A stretch of 64,000 bases of DNA. It comes from Flavobacterium reichenbachii (GTDB lineage Bacteria; Bacteroidota; Bacteroidia; Flavobacteriales; Flavobacteriaceae). Location: the NCBI RefSeq assembly GCF_002217435.1, contig NZ_MUHF01000011.1, positions 62,001 through 126,000 of the forward strand, written 5' to 3'. The notes under the pieces were generated by a model. It saw only the letters and a list, made by a program, of their open reading frames with translations, did not search any database and was not told the origin of the DNA. Each line of letters begins with the position of its first letter. Positions within the stretch are counted from its first letter, which is position 1. This document shows, in pieces, positions 8,364 to 16,957 of this stretch. Made by a program: the position numbers and the translations under genes.

Positions 8364-9431
8364 ATGAATGAAAAAGAAATTTATGAAATAGAGAGATACT
8401 TAACAGATAATATAGAATTAGATCTAGATTATTTAAAAGATTTTTCAAATAAGCATGCTGATATTGAGGAATTAAAAGTTTATTATTTTTATGCTTTGTA
8501 TAAAAATAATAAAATAAAATTGGCTTCTGAAGAGTTAGCTTCTTTAAATCAATCAATAAAACTTCAAGAAAACTCATTTTTCTTAATGGTAAAAAGTTTG
8601 GTTCAAATTAATCAAGATGACGAAATAGACTTACTAATAAACTCATTAGAGAAATGTTTACAAATTGATAATCGGAAAGAAAATAAATGGCTAAGGCTAG
8701 AACTTTTTAAACTTTATGAAAAAAAAGAAATTGATTATTTAGCCTGGGGATATCTAGAAGATGCAATATTGATTGATGAGAATTTCTATGAAGCAATTTT
8801 ATTAAGAGCTCAGAGATTAGATTTAATTACAAATTGTTCAGATATTGTTCATCAAATACTACAGCTACCGCAAACGTATGTTAATTCTGACGTGCTTAAC
8901 TTTTTAGGAAACGCATATCTAAACTGTAACGAGATAGAAAATGCATTAAAAATTTTTAACGGTTCGTTGGAAATAAGAGAAACTGAAGAAGCTTATTATT
9001 TTATTGGCTACATAAACCATTATAATTTTAGTGATTATGAAAAGGCAATGTTTTATTATGATAAGTCCATTTCTATTAATCCTCAGTTTATCGATGTATT
9101 AATTGAAAAAGCCTGGCTGCTTTATGATATGAACGAATATGAAACTTCAGAAACTCTATTTAAAGAAATAATAGATAGTCATCATGAAGAAATTAATGTA
9201 TATAATCAAATTACATTATTCTATATAAGAACAGAAAAAATTAGTGAAGCATTAAACTATGTTGAAAAATCAAAAAGTAAATTTGGTATAAATTATATGA
9301 ATCAAGGATTTGAATTAATATGTTTAGAGAAGATCAAAGATGATAAATATGTTAATGAATATCATGTATTTAAAAAGAAATATTCAGCAGATGAATTATC
9401 ATGGTTTAAAACTCTCTTAAGCGAAATTTAA
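8364..9431 (+). CDS. TPR-repeat protein, putative immunity partner of the RHS tip
   Basis: The 355-residue, very AT-rich protein has no signal peptide. It contains tetratricopeptide-like helical pairs, clearest at residues about 185-310 (LGNAYLNCNEIENALKIFNG, KAMFYYDKSISINPQFIDVL, KAWLLYDMNEYETSETLFKE). It begins 3 bp after the RHS tip stop codon. The gene directly after an RHS or CdiA tip normally encodes the cognate immunity protein, so an antitoxin role is inferred from position only. A scaffold or chaperone role is an alternative. Confidence 0.65.
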   Translation: MNEKEIYEIERYLTDNIELDLDYLKDFSNKHADIEELKVYYFYALYKNNKIKLASEELASLNQSIKLQENSFFLMVKSLVQINQDDEIDLLINSLEKCLQIDNRKENKWLRLELFKLYEKKEIDYLAWGYLEDAILIDENFYEAILLRAQRLDLITNCSDIVHQILQLPQTYVNSDVLNFLGNAYLNCNEIENALKIFNGSLEIRETEEAYYFIGYINHYNFSDYEKAMFYYDKSISINPQFIDVLIEKAWLLYDMNEYETSETLFKEIIDSHHEEINVYNQITLFYIRTEKISEALNYVEKSKSKFGINYMNQGFELICLEKIKDDKYVNEYHVFKKKYSADELSWFKTLLSEI

Positions 9432-9530
9432 AATTCGACAACTACTAAGGGAGTATTCGAAGAATGCATATACAGAATATGAATAAGGTGTCTAGCTGAA
9501 CTAGCGTATCACTCGTCAACTGAATAAATT

Positions 9531-9565
9531 AAAAAATTACAACTTTTTACAGTTGTAGTTTTTTA
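9531..9565. terminator. Bidirectional-type hairpin with A and T runs
   Basis: Left arm AAAAAATTACAACT pairs with right arm AGTTGTAGTTTTTT with one wobble. It separates the RHS/TPR pair from the integrase gene. Confidence 0.8.
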
Positions 9566-9624
9566 ATTTATATTCTAAAACGCTTTTGCCTGTACCTAAT
9601 CTATACTAGAAAAAATCTCATAAT

Positions 9625-10671
9625 ATGAAAAAAACGAGTCCGATAATACCATTATTCAACCAATTTATAAAAGAAACCGAAACTGGAAAAAGACTCAAAA
9701 AAAATGGAGAAAGAATAAAATCTGATTCAATACAAAACTATAAGTATGTATTAAATAATCTAATTCAGTTTTCAATTGATGCTAAATTCGAATTACGAAT
9801 ATGCGATGCTTCGAAACTAGATAAAAGAGAACTTGCATCAGAAAAAAGTTATTGGAAAAAATTCTATCAAAAATTTACTGAGTTTCTATATAAAAAAGGA
9901 TGTCATGATAATTATGTAGGGGCTAATATCAAGGTAATTCGAGTGTTTTTTAATTATTTGAAAAATGATAAAGACATAAACACAGGCGATTTTCAGCGCC
10001 TGTTTTATGTTCGTAAAGAAGAAATTGAAATCTTTGTACTTTCTTCTGATCAATTAAAATTTTTAATTCACGACAAAGAGTTTGAACAAACTTTAATACC
10101 AAGTTATAGGCGTATAAAAGACATCTTTGTTTTTGGTTGCTCTACAGGTTTACGCTACTCTGATATCTTTTTATTGACTAATAAAAATTTTGAAAAAATA
10201 GATGGCGAATGGTACTTAAAACTTAAATCTAATAAAACTAAAACCTTTAGTTTTATTAAACTTTCTACTTATGCAATAACTATTTTTCAGCGTTATACCA
10301 CATCAAACAATAAAGCTACTCTTTTTGGAAATATCAGCTTGTTTAATTTTAACAAAAGTCTAAAACACATAGGTGAACTGGCTGGTTTTACAACTCCAAT
10401 AGAAGTTTCTAGAGAGAAACAAGGTAAAACTCAGAAATTAACCAAGAAAACGGATACTTCAAAAAATCGTTTTTGTGACAAAATGAGTTCGCATATGATG
10501 CGAAGAACCGCAATTACAACACTATTAATTCTAGGTATGCCTGAACATTTAGTACGCAAAATCAGTGGACACAGTCATGCCAGCACTTCTTTTAATCGAT
10601 ATGTCCATTATGCCCAAGCATATATGGATAAGGAAATTGAAAAGGTGCATAGTAAATTGGAGAGTTATTGA
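9625..10671 (+). CDS. Tyrosine-type site-specific recombinase
   Basis: The 348-residue protein has an N-terminal SAM-like core-binding domain (residues about 10-120) and a catalytic domain. Catalytic Arg lies in CSTGLRYSD (about 177), the His-x-x-Arg box is SSHMMRR (about 290), the following His is in SGHSHAS, and the nucleophile Tyr is in FNRYVHY (about 327). It cuts and rejoins DNA through a phosphotyrosine. It has the length of Bacteroidota transposon integrases. A second recombinase lies about 830 bp downstream, so this locus has received more than one element. The AT-rich codon use matches the RHS/TPR genes rather than the second integrase. Confidence 0.88.
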   Translation: MKKTSPIIPLFNQFIKETETGKRLKKNGERIKSDSIQNYKYVLNNLIQFSIDAKFELRICDASKLDKRELASEKSYWKKFYQKFTEFLYKKGCHDNYVGANIKVIRVFFNYLKNDKDINTGDFQRLFYVRKEEIEIFVLSSDQLKFLIHDKEFEQTLIPSYRRIKDIFVFGCSTGLRYSDIFLLTNKNFEKIDGEWYLKLKSNKTKTFSFIKLSTYAITIFQRYTTSNNKATLFGNISLFNFNKSLKHIGELAGFTTPIEVSREKQGKTQKLTKKTDTSKNRFCDKMSSHMMRRTAITTLLILGMPEHLVRKISGHSHASTSFNRYVHYAQAYMDKEIEKVHSKLESY

Positions 10672-10778
10672 TAAGCACTAGGTTTTATTAATTCTGATAC
10701 TTCCTTACTCATCATTTAAAATTTTATTTTCCGAATAGTCAAATAAGTACTGATTAATATCAGTTAACAATAAGTGCT

Positions 10779-10820
10779 AAACCGCTGTAAACGTAAAGTT
10801 TACAGCGGTTTTTCTTTTTT
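10779..10820 (+). terminator. Rho-independent terminator
   Basis: A 13-bp stem (AACCGCTGTAAAC pairing with GTTTACAGCGGTT) is followed by a T-rich tract. Confidence 0.85.
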
Positions 10821-10865
10821 ATGCATTTTTGTTTCTGCTGTTTTTTAATCGTTTTTTATCATATA

Positions 10866-10911
10866 TTTGTACCATATTTGTACCGGCACTTAAAGGGGGA
10901 CAAAGTGTCCC
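10866..10911 (+). promoter_or_regulatory. Direct repeats and dyad upstream of the element's HTH gene
   Basis: TTTGTACC occurs twice (10866-10873 and 10877-10884), 11 bp apart, one helical turn. It is followed by an inverted repeat GGGACA-AAG-TGTCCC (10897-10911). Such words are candidates for recombinase arm sites or an operator for the HTH protein starting at 10951. Confidence 0.4.
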
Positions 10912-10950
10912 TTATGTACCCTTATGGTACCTTAATGGGAGGCAAAGACT

Positions 10951-11505
10951 ATGAAAAGATCTGATAAACAATGTCTTAATTGTGGGAAAGAATTCCTGCC
11001 TAAAACCGTGACTTCTGTTTACTGCTCGCATGTATGCAGTAAAAAAGCATACAAACAGAAGATGATACGGCTTAAAAAGGAAGTGGGGATCAAAGCGCTG
11101 GTAGATAAAATACCCCAGAACAGGGCATTTATTTCTGTCCCTGAAGCTGGCATGCTTTTTGGGATTGCCAAAAAGACACTCTATAGGCTTGTCGAAAAGG
11201 GAAAAATTCCTTCAGTTAATCTGGGGACTCGCCTTATAAGAATAGACCGCAGAGTTATGGAAGAGATGTTCGGCCCTGCAAGCATCCTGCAGCAGGCTAA
11301 AAGCCCACCGAAGAAAAAATTATACAGCCTTGAAAAAGAAGACTGCTATTCGATTGGTGAAATTGCTCAGAGATTTCAGATATCTGAAGGTTCTGTCTAC
11401 AGCCATATAAGGAAATATTCAATACCTACCAGGCAGATCGGAAAGCATGTATATGCTCCAAAAAGCGAAATTGATAACTTGTATAACGGAAATGATTTTA
11501 TATGA
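10951..11505 (+). CDS. HTH protein with N-terminal zinc-finger-like motif (excisionase-like)
   Basis: The 184-residue protein begins with a Cys pattern, CLNCGKEF then YCSHVC, likely to bind zinc. Two excisionase/MerR-like helix-turn-helix domains follow: SVPEAGMLFGIAKKTLYRLV (residues about 60-95) and SIGEIAQRFQISEGSVYSHI (about 130-165). Such proteins are found directly upstream of integrases in Bacteroidota elements and probably control or assist integration and excision. Its stop overlaps the integrase start (ATGA), showing one operon. Confidence 0.75.
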   Translation: MKRSDKQCLNCGKEFLPKTVTSVYCSHVCSKKAYKQKMIRLKKEVGIKALVDKIPQNRAFISVPEAGMLFGIAKKTLYRLVEKGKIPSVNLGTRLIRIDRRVMEEMFGPASILQQAKSPPKKKLYSLEKEDCYSIGEIAQRFQISEGSVYSHIRKYSIPTRQIGKHVYAPKSEIDNLYNGNDFI

Positions 11506-12761
11506 AACAATTAGCAAAAACCAAGGTAACTGTGCGTCTTCGAAAAGCAGAAGACCGAGAGGAATGGTATGTCTACATAGAAAGCTATCCTGTTGAGGTT
11601 TCCGGAAAGAAAACGCCACAGAGAATCCGTGAATACTTAAACAGAACCGTAAAAACCGTGGAGTGGGATAAGCAGAGAACCGCTCGTACGGATGCGCAGG
11701 GCATAAAATCCTATAAGCCCAGACGCAGCGATAACGGAATAATAATCACCAGAAGCGAAACCGACCGCGAGATAATGCTCTATGCCGACGGAGTGCGTAA
11801 AATCAGGCAGAAAGAATATGATAATACAGATCTGTACAGTGATGCTGAGAACCTATTGGTTCAGCAGAAAGAAAAAGCAAAAGAGGATTTTATCAAATAC
11901 ATTGCCTCTGTGGCAGCAAAAAGGCATGCCCGAAGCTCAAAATCCATTATGATCAATTGGGAGCGGACCAGAGAGTTTTTAAAAATCTATTCCAAAGGCA
12001 GGCTGATGTTTTCCCAGATTGACGGCCGAATGGCGGAAGATTTTAAGCTGTTTCTGCTGGCTGCGCCGCTCGGAGGAGGCAAAAAAGGAATACTTTCCCG
12101 TAACACTGCAGCAAGGTATTTTTCCATATTTAAAGCCGCTTTGAAACAGGCTTTTATTGATGGATATCTAACCGTTGATTTATCTTCAAAAGTAAGAGGC
12201 ATACCTGAGCAGGAATCAAGACGCGAATATCTTACCATTAAAGAATTGAACGGATTGGCCCAAACGCCCTGCGAAAAAGATGTCCTTAAAAGAGCCGCGC
12301 TTTTCTCAGCGCTTACCGGCCTGCGGCATTCCGACATTCAGAAGCTCCGCTGGAAAGAGATAAGCATGGAAGACGGCATGGCCAAACTGCATTTTACGCA
12401 GAAAAAGACAAGGGGTGTCGAATATATGCCTATTTCTGAGCAGGCTTTAGATCTCTGCGGAGAGCCAAGGCTTCCCGGGCAGCTTGTGTTTGAGGATCTG
12501 ATGGACCCGTCGTGGATTTCAAGGCCTCTGAAAAAATGGGTTGAATCTGCCGGCATTAAAAAGAACATTACCTTCCACTGCTTCCGCCATACATTTGCAA
12601 CACTGCAGCTGTCCAGCGGGACAGACATTTATACGGTCAGTAAAATGCTGGGGCATACCAACGTAAAAACTACTCAAATCTACGCTAAAGTAATAGATGA
12701 GAAGAAAAACAGAGCTTCGAAGGCAATACAATTGGAATCTTTAAAGAAAAGAGCGCAATGA
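11502..12761 (+). CDS. Tyrosine-type integrase of a Bacteroidota integrative element
   Basis: The 419-residue protein has an arm-binding N-terminus, a SAM-like core-binding domain (about 125-230) and a catalytic domain. Catalytic residues are seen in ALTGLRHSDIQKL (Arg about 274), FHCFRHTFATLQ (His and Arg about 359-362), MLGHTNVKTTQIY (His about 385, Tyr about 394). This is the usual length and layout of Bacteroidota transposon integrases. It is translationally coupled on both sides by ATGA overlaps. Higher GC than the 9.6-kb recombinase suggests a separate arrival. Confidence 0.92.
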   Translation: MKQLAKTKVTVRLRKAEDREEWYVYIESYPVEVSGKKTPQRIREYLNRTVKTVEWDKQRTARTDAQGIKSYKPRRSDNGIIITRSETDREIMLYADGVRKIRQKEYDNTDLYSDAENLLVQQKEKAKEDFIKYIASVAAKRHARSSKSIMINWERTREFLKIYSKGRLMFSQIDGRMAEDFKLFLLAAPLGGGKKGILSRNTAARYFSIFKAALKQAFIDGYLTVDLSSKVRGIPEQESRREYLTIKELNGLAQTPCEKDVLKRAALFSALTGLRHSDIQKLRWKEISMEDGMAKLHFTQKKTRGVEYMPISEQALDLCGEPRLPGQLVFEDLMDPSWISRPLKKWVESAGIKKNITFHCFRHTFATLQLSSGTDIYTVSKMLGHTNVKTTQIYAKVIDEKKNRASKAIQLESLKKRAQ

Positions 12762-13507
12762 AAATAAAGTACTTTGAATATATCACAGTTTACCTGTCTG
12801 TTTTTTTAGTCTGTGTCTTTGTCGGTGTAATTGGAAGACTGGTGCTGCTGGAAAAAGGCGCCGATGAATATACGGCCGGCGTTTTCTTTTGGATCAGCAC
12901 TGGATTTGGAGTTTTAATGTTTGCAATTCTAAGTTTATTTCTAAACGATTTGGCTGAGAGATTGGTGAATTGTTTTTTGAAGGCAAAAAAAAATGAATCG
13001 CCTGAAAGCCGCATTCCAGTTGAAAACCTTGAAAAAATAGAAGAGGAGCCACAGGATGCTTTAATTAAGCCCGAAATGCCTGAAAATAAAAATGCTGTCA
13101 TTGATATTCAGCAGTTAAGGGAGCAGCAGCAAAATGCAATTAAAAATCAAAAACAGGCCAGGATTGATACTGCCCTCCGTTATGCGCAGCAGGAGTTTGC
13201 GCTGTACGTGTCGGATGATGATCTGGAACAATTGGGCAGCAATATAATCATATATGCTGAAGTCCTAAATTTTGAAAAGATTAAACCGATCAAAGTAAAA
13301 GATCTGTCCAATCTGGATCTGTATCATTTTGGCTGGAATATCTGGAATTGCTTTAAAGCCAGCAGACAGGACAGAGCCGCACAATTTTTAAAGCTGACTT
13401 TTGCCGATGCTTTAAAAGATGTTGAAGAGAAAAGCATTAAAACGCATCTCAAAGATGATGAACATAAAGGTCTTATAAAGATAATAGATGATTTTACAGA
13501 TTTTTAA
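12758..13507 (+). CDS. Membrane-anchored protein of the integrative element, unknown function
   Basis: The 249-residue protein has two N-terminal transmembrane helices (residues about 7-30 and 42-65), a Gln/Glu-rich probable coiled coil (about 85-140), and a C-terminal cytosolic helical domain (ISDDDLEQLG-like region to the end). It is coupled to the integrase by an ATGA overlap, so it belongs to the element. No family is recognised. Confidence 0.6.
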   Translation: MKIKYFEYITVYLSVFLVCVFVGVIGRLVLLEKGADEYTAGVFFWISTGFGVLMFAILSLFLNDLAERLVNCFLKAKKNESPESRIPVENLEKIEEEPQDALIKPEMPENKNAVIDIQQLREQQQNAIKNQKQARIDTALRYAQQEFALYVSDDDLEQLGSNIIIYAEVLNFEKIKPIKVKDLSNLDLYHFGWNIWNCFKASRQDRAAQFLKLTFADALKDVEEKSIKTHLKDDEHKGLIKIIDDFTDF

Positions 13508-13538
13508 ATGCCAATAGGTATAAAGCACTGTGTTTTTC

Positions 13539-13582
13539 AAGTGTTTTTGCTGTGAAGAAGGACACAGCAGAAACACTTTTTT
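13539..13582 (+). terminator. Rho-independent terminator of the integrase operon
   Basis: A 16-bp arm AAGTGTTTTTGCTGTG pairs with CACAGCAGAAACACTT (one mismatch) and is followed by a T-run. Confidence 0.85.
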
Positions 13583-13614
13583 CATTTGCATCATAACTGT
13601 TAAAAACGATAGCT

Positions 13615-13956
13615 ATGGATACAAATGAAATCTCTTTTGAAAACCTGCCCAAAGCAGTAGCACACTTAGTGAAAGAAATTGCCGAGATTAAACTTCTGAT
13701 TCAGAATGTACAGGTGTATGAATCGAAAGAAAAAAGTATTCCTATTGGTATTGAACAAGCAAGCCGGCTAATAGGCAAAGCAAAGCCTACAATTTACGCT
13801 CTTGTAAGGCAGAGAAAAATTCCGTGCTATAAATATGGTAAAAAGCTGTATTTTTTTGAAGAAGAACTTTTAGAATGGATTTCTAAAGGGAAAAAGAAAA
13901 CAATACAGGAAATTGAATCAGAAGTATTGAAGTATAATGATAATCAAAAAAAATAG
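13615..13956 (+). CDS. Excisionase-like HTH protein
   Basis: The 113-residue protein has a short helical N-terminus (about 1-40) and an excisionase-type winged helix, GIEQASRLIGKAKPTIYALV followed by RQRKIPCYKYGKKLYF (residues about 45-85), then a Lys-rich tail. These small proteins accompany Bacteroidota integrative elements, where they bend DNA for excision or regulate element genes. It has its own transcript after the terminator at 13539-13582. No replication or mobilisation gene follows, so the element seems cut short here. Confidence 0.75.
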   Translation: MDTNEISFENLPKAVAHLVKEIAEIKLLIQNVQVYESKEKSIPIGIEQASRLIGKAKPTIYALVRQRKIPCYKYGKKLYFFEEELLEWISKGKKKTIQEIESEVLKYNDNQKK

Positions 13957-14302
13957 GGGGAATAACAGACCGCAAAAATACTTATGTCACTCTGGTAGAT
14001 CATCAAAAAGCATTTAATACAAAGCGATATGTTATCTGTAAATGAATTTGAACAAAAAAATCCTGAAAAATCTAAATTTTTCAGGATTTTACTTTTTATA
14101 GTGATCTCTACTGTACAAATTTCTATAAATTTTTACGGAAGATTTGAAAAGATTGGCTATTACTAATTTGGTTTGGATGTCCTGTTGGGATTGAACTTTT
14201 ATACATCAATAGTTATTTACAGCAAGTTTCAGGATCAAATTTGCTAACTTATTTGGGTATTTCTAATACAGATCGAAAATTGTTTGCAAAACCTAATAAC
14301 GT
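13957..14302. other. Gap at the right edge of the integrative element
   Basis: No gene is supported. It holds one strong hairpin and short open frames in several phases that may be decayed element sequence. The right attachment site of the element should lie in or near this stretch, but I could not find a matching left copy by eye. Confidence 0.4.
14055..14092. terminator. Bidirectional terminator-like hairpin
   Basis: AAAATCCTGAAAAA pairs with TTTTTCAGGATTTT and is flanked by A and T runs. Confidence 0.8.
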
Positions 14303-15607
14303 CTATGAAAGATTGATCTTATATGTTTTTTCAATTTGAGAAGAAGAGTGTTTTGGCGCGAGCTGTCCAATTTGAAATACTTTTTCAATAAAGTCAATAC
14401 TTTCATCCACGCAAGTATTTTCATTTTTCAAGTGGCTTGCAAAGTGGTTTGTTATTTTTTGAATGATCCTGGCGCTGATTAAATCAACCTGAGCGACATC
14501 AAAATTGCTTGTTTTCTTTCTCTGAATAGCCAATTCGCTTGCCGCAATATCATTTAGTTTAGCTTTTAACGCATGGATAATTGGCGCATATTTTCGAGTA
14601 TTCATCCATGTATTGAATTCTAATTTCATATCCTCAATAATAGCTTCTGCAGCAGGAATATGTTGTTTTCTTCTCTCAAGCGTATCATCTGTAACCTGAG
14701 ACAAATAATCGAGATGTATTAAAGTTATTCCTGGAATTTGCGCTACATCTGGATTTACATTTCGTGGAATGGATAAGTCCAAAATCAGTAATGGTTTCTT
14801 TCTGTTAAGTAGTGCTTTGTCTATAGTTGGATTTTGTGCACCTGTTGCAACTATGAGCACATCTGTCTGTTTTATTTCTTCTTGTAAGTTTAGAAAATCC
14901 TTTACAATAACGTTTAGTTTACCAGCTAATTCGATGGCCTTGTTCTTTGTTCTGTTTATAAGGGTGATATGGGTATTCTTTGTATGTTTTACTAAATTTT
15001 CACACGTATTTCTGCCAATTTTCCCTGTTCCGAATAGTAAGATATTTTTATTTCTAATATCTTCTACATTTCTGATAATATATTGAACAGCTGCAAATGA
15101 AGCAGATGTGGCACCGGATGAAATTTCAGTATCTGTTTTGACTTTTTTGCTAGCCTGTATAACCGCGTTTATTAAACGATCCAGGAATGTATTGATTAAG
15201 TCCTCGCGTTTGCTATTATTAAAAGCGATTTTAATTTGACTAATGATTTCAAAATCACCTAAAATCTGGCTATCCAACCCTGTTCCAACTCGAAACATAT
15301 GGTTCACAGCTTCCTGATTCTTGTATATATAAGCAACTTGCTGAAATTCTTCTACGGAGCCCTTGCTGTTCTCACAAAGTAATTTGATTAATTCATATGG
15401 ATGATTGGCAAAACCATATATTTCGGTTCTATTACAAGTAGAAGTGACAATTAATGATTCGATCCCTTCTGCCTTTGCCTGCAGCAAAAGATCAGATTGT
15501 GCTTTAGTATCCAAACTAAACTTCCCTCTAATTGCTGCATCTGCTTTTTTATAACTTAAGCCTAAAGCATAAAAGGTGGTATTTTTGGACATGTTATATT
15601 TTTCCAT
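14303..15607 (-). CDS. hemA: Glutamyl-tRNA reductase
   Basis: This enzyme makes glutamate-1-semialdehyde from Glu-tRNA with NADPH, the first committed step of tetrapyrrole synthesis. The 434-residue protein has the catalytic Cys in TSTCNRTEIYG (about 58), the recognition segment GLDSQILGDFEIISQIK, the Rossmann loop LFGTGKIGRNTCENL (about 190), and the C-terminal dimerisation helix. A second possible start lies five codons in (MSKNTTFYALG). hemH lies about 5.4 kb away on the other strand with a block of envelope electron-transfer genes between them, so heme supply is a local theme. Confidence 0.95.
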   Translation of the reverse strand: MEKYNMSKNTTFYALGLSYKKADAAIRGKFSLDTKAQSDLLLQAKAEGIESLIVTSTCNRTEIYGFANHPYELIKLLCENSKGSVEEFQQVAYIYKNQEAVNHMFRVGTGLDSQILGDFEIISQIKIAFNNSKREDLINTFLDRLINAVIQASKKVKTDTEISSGATSASFAAVQYIIRNVEDIRNKNILLFGTGKIGRNTCENLVKHTKNTHITLINRTKNKAIELAGKLNVIVKDFLNLQEEIKQTDVLIVATGAQNPTIDKALLNRKKPLLILDLSIPRNVNPDVAQIPGITLIHLDYLSQVTDDTLERRKQHIPAAEAIIEDMKLEFNTWMNTRKYAPIIHALKAKLNDIAASELAIQRKKTSNFDVAQVDLISARIIQKITNHFASHLKNENTCVDESIDFIEKVFQIGQLAPKHSSSQIEKTYKINLS

Positions 15608-15737
15608 ATTATGCTCTTTTTAAAGTTCAAAAAAATATTAGTAGGTTATTGTAAAACACGATGAAACTTCCTTTAATGCTAAAGAATAATGGATTCACAC
15701 ATAATTGCATTATAAGTTGCCGGCAGGATTTAAATAT

Positions 15738-15768
15738 AAAACGCTACCTGAAAAACAGGTAGCGTTTA
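15738..15768 (-). terminator. Hairpin terminator after the globin-like lipoprotein gene
   Basis: AAACGCTACCTG pairs with CAGGTAGCGTTT over a five-base A loop. Read on the minus strand it lies just after the stop of the 15776-16372 gene, with only a weak T-run. Confidence 0.65.
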
Positions 15769-15775
15769 AGAGAAA

Positions 15776-16372
15776 TTATTTTTGAACTATTGGAGTTCTA
15801 AGTGATTCTAAGACCGCAACAATATCTGTATAAAGCTCTGTATTTGAAGCTACACCATTTGCATTTGCAGCTGCTCCTACATATCCTTCAAATTTTGTAT
15901 AATCCGCAGTACTTGATTTTGTCCCCATGCGAGGATTTTTCGCAGGATCGTGCGCAGCTACCATATTCAAACCAGAATAGGTATTTACGGCATTTGTACC
16001 ACCAGTGTTAAACGAAAAGAAATCAGTCAGATTGTCCGATAGTTTAGCAATATTTGTAGACTGGGTAGTTCCTGTTTCGGCTAATACCGGGGCAAAATGC
16101 GCTTGTAGATTCCCCGCTGCATTCGACTGAACGTCGGCAACAATTAATCCTATAGTTGAATTTACCACCTTGCGGAAACTCAAACGCCCCTGCTCGATCA
16201 TTTGGCCAGCGTTATCTGGATCTGAAACCATTTTAGTTCCGCCTAATCTTTCGTAAATAGATGCCTTTACAGGAGGAGTTACCGGGGCGTCATCATCATT
16301 ACTACTGCACGAAGCCAGGGTTGCAGAAGCTGCGAGTAATACACTAAGTGTAATTTTGGAATAAATTTTCAT
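15776..16372 (-). CDS. Lipoprotein with truncated-hemoglobin-like fold
   Basis: The 198-residue precursor has a signal peptide with a lipobox (SATLASC, Cys 22), so it should be a lipid-anchored envelope protein. After an acidic linker, ASIYERLGGTKMV matches the start of group I truncated globins. The end matches a globin G-H region: DYTKFEGYVGAAANANGV then LYTDIVAVLESLRTPIVQ. The proximal histidine is not obvious by eye; HDPAKNPRMG is the region to inspect. Heme or oxygen/NO binding is inferred. It lies in a minus-strand row with three other envelope genes. Confidence 0.65.
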   Translation of the reverse strand: MKIYSKITLSVLLAASATLASCSSNDDDAPVTPPVKASIYERLGGTKMVSDPDNAGQMIEQGRLSFRKVVNSTIGLIVADVQSNAAGNLQAHFAPVLAETGTTQSTNIAKLSDNLTDFFSFNTGGTNAVNTYSGLNMVAAHDPAKNPRMGTKSSTADYTKFEGYVGAAANANGVASNTELYTDIVAVLESLRTPIVQK

Positions 16373-16389
16373 AATAAAAATATTAAAGG

Positions 16390-16824
16390 TTAATTAAAAA
16401 AACGGTTTAGTTTTTGAGACAATCTGTAGCTCAAACTATTTTGATTCACTGGACAAACTTCTTTGCCAGCCAAATTTTCCGGTAAAATATAACGCTGAGC
16501 ATCATAATGTCCTATGGCTATCAACTGGTCAAATACTTTTTTAGAATTCGTGATCTTGTTGTTATGGAAGTAAACAACCACATTTCTTTTTACGATTATA
16601 GAATCAGAGGTTAGTCCTTTGATAGATCTCAAATCTGAACATATTTGTTTGGCTTGTACCGAATCTATGTTTGTTTTAAAATCAATTCGGCTTACCTGCA
16701 GATTTGGGCTTTCATAAACAGCAGGCTTAGCGGTAATAATGTGGAATAGAAAAATGGCAAAAAATAGTACCAAAATGATCAATCCCGTCCAAAGGCCTTT
16801 TTTAATAAATTTGTTAATTTTCAT
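16390..16824 (-). CDS. Single-pass membrane protein with HMA-like domain lacking the metal cysteines
   Basis: The 144-residue protein has a basic N-terminus and one transmembrane helix (about 10-32). A ~70-residue domain follows whose alternation (VSRIDFKTNIDSVQAKQICS, then SDSIIVKRNVVVYFHNN, then SKKVFDQLIAIGHYDAQRYI) looks like the ferredoxin-like fold of heavy-metal-associated domains, but without the CxxC motif. It is 17 bp upstream of the globin-like lipoprotein gene and probably cotranscribed. Function unknown. Confidence 0.55.
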   Translation of the reverse strand: MKINKFIKKGLWTGLIILVLFFAIFLFHIITAKPAVYESPNLQVSRIDFKTNIDSVQAKQICSDLRSIKGLTSDSIIVKRNVVVYFHNNKITNSKKVFDQLIAIGHYDAQRYILPENLAGKEVCPVNQNSLSYRLSQKLNRFFN

Positions 16825-16957
16825 AAAGCTGATTTTTAAAATGATTTTAGGTTTTCTAGATCATATACGAACCCTTTTTTGGCTTGGTTTTATTTAAATT
16901 GATAAAATAGTAGTTTAGATTTATTGTAAATAACAACACACTGAATTACAGGGTTTT

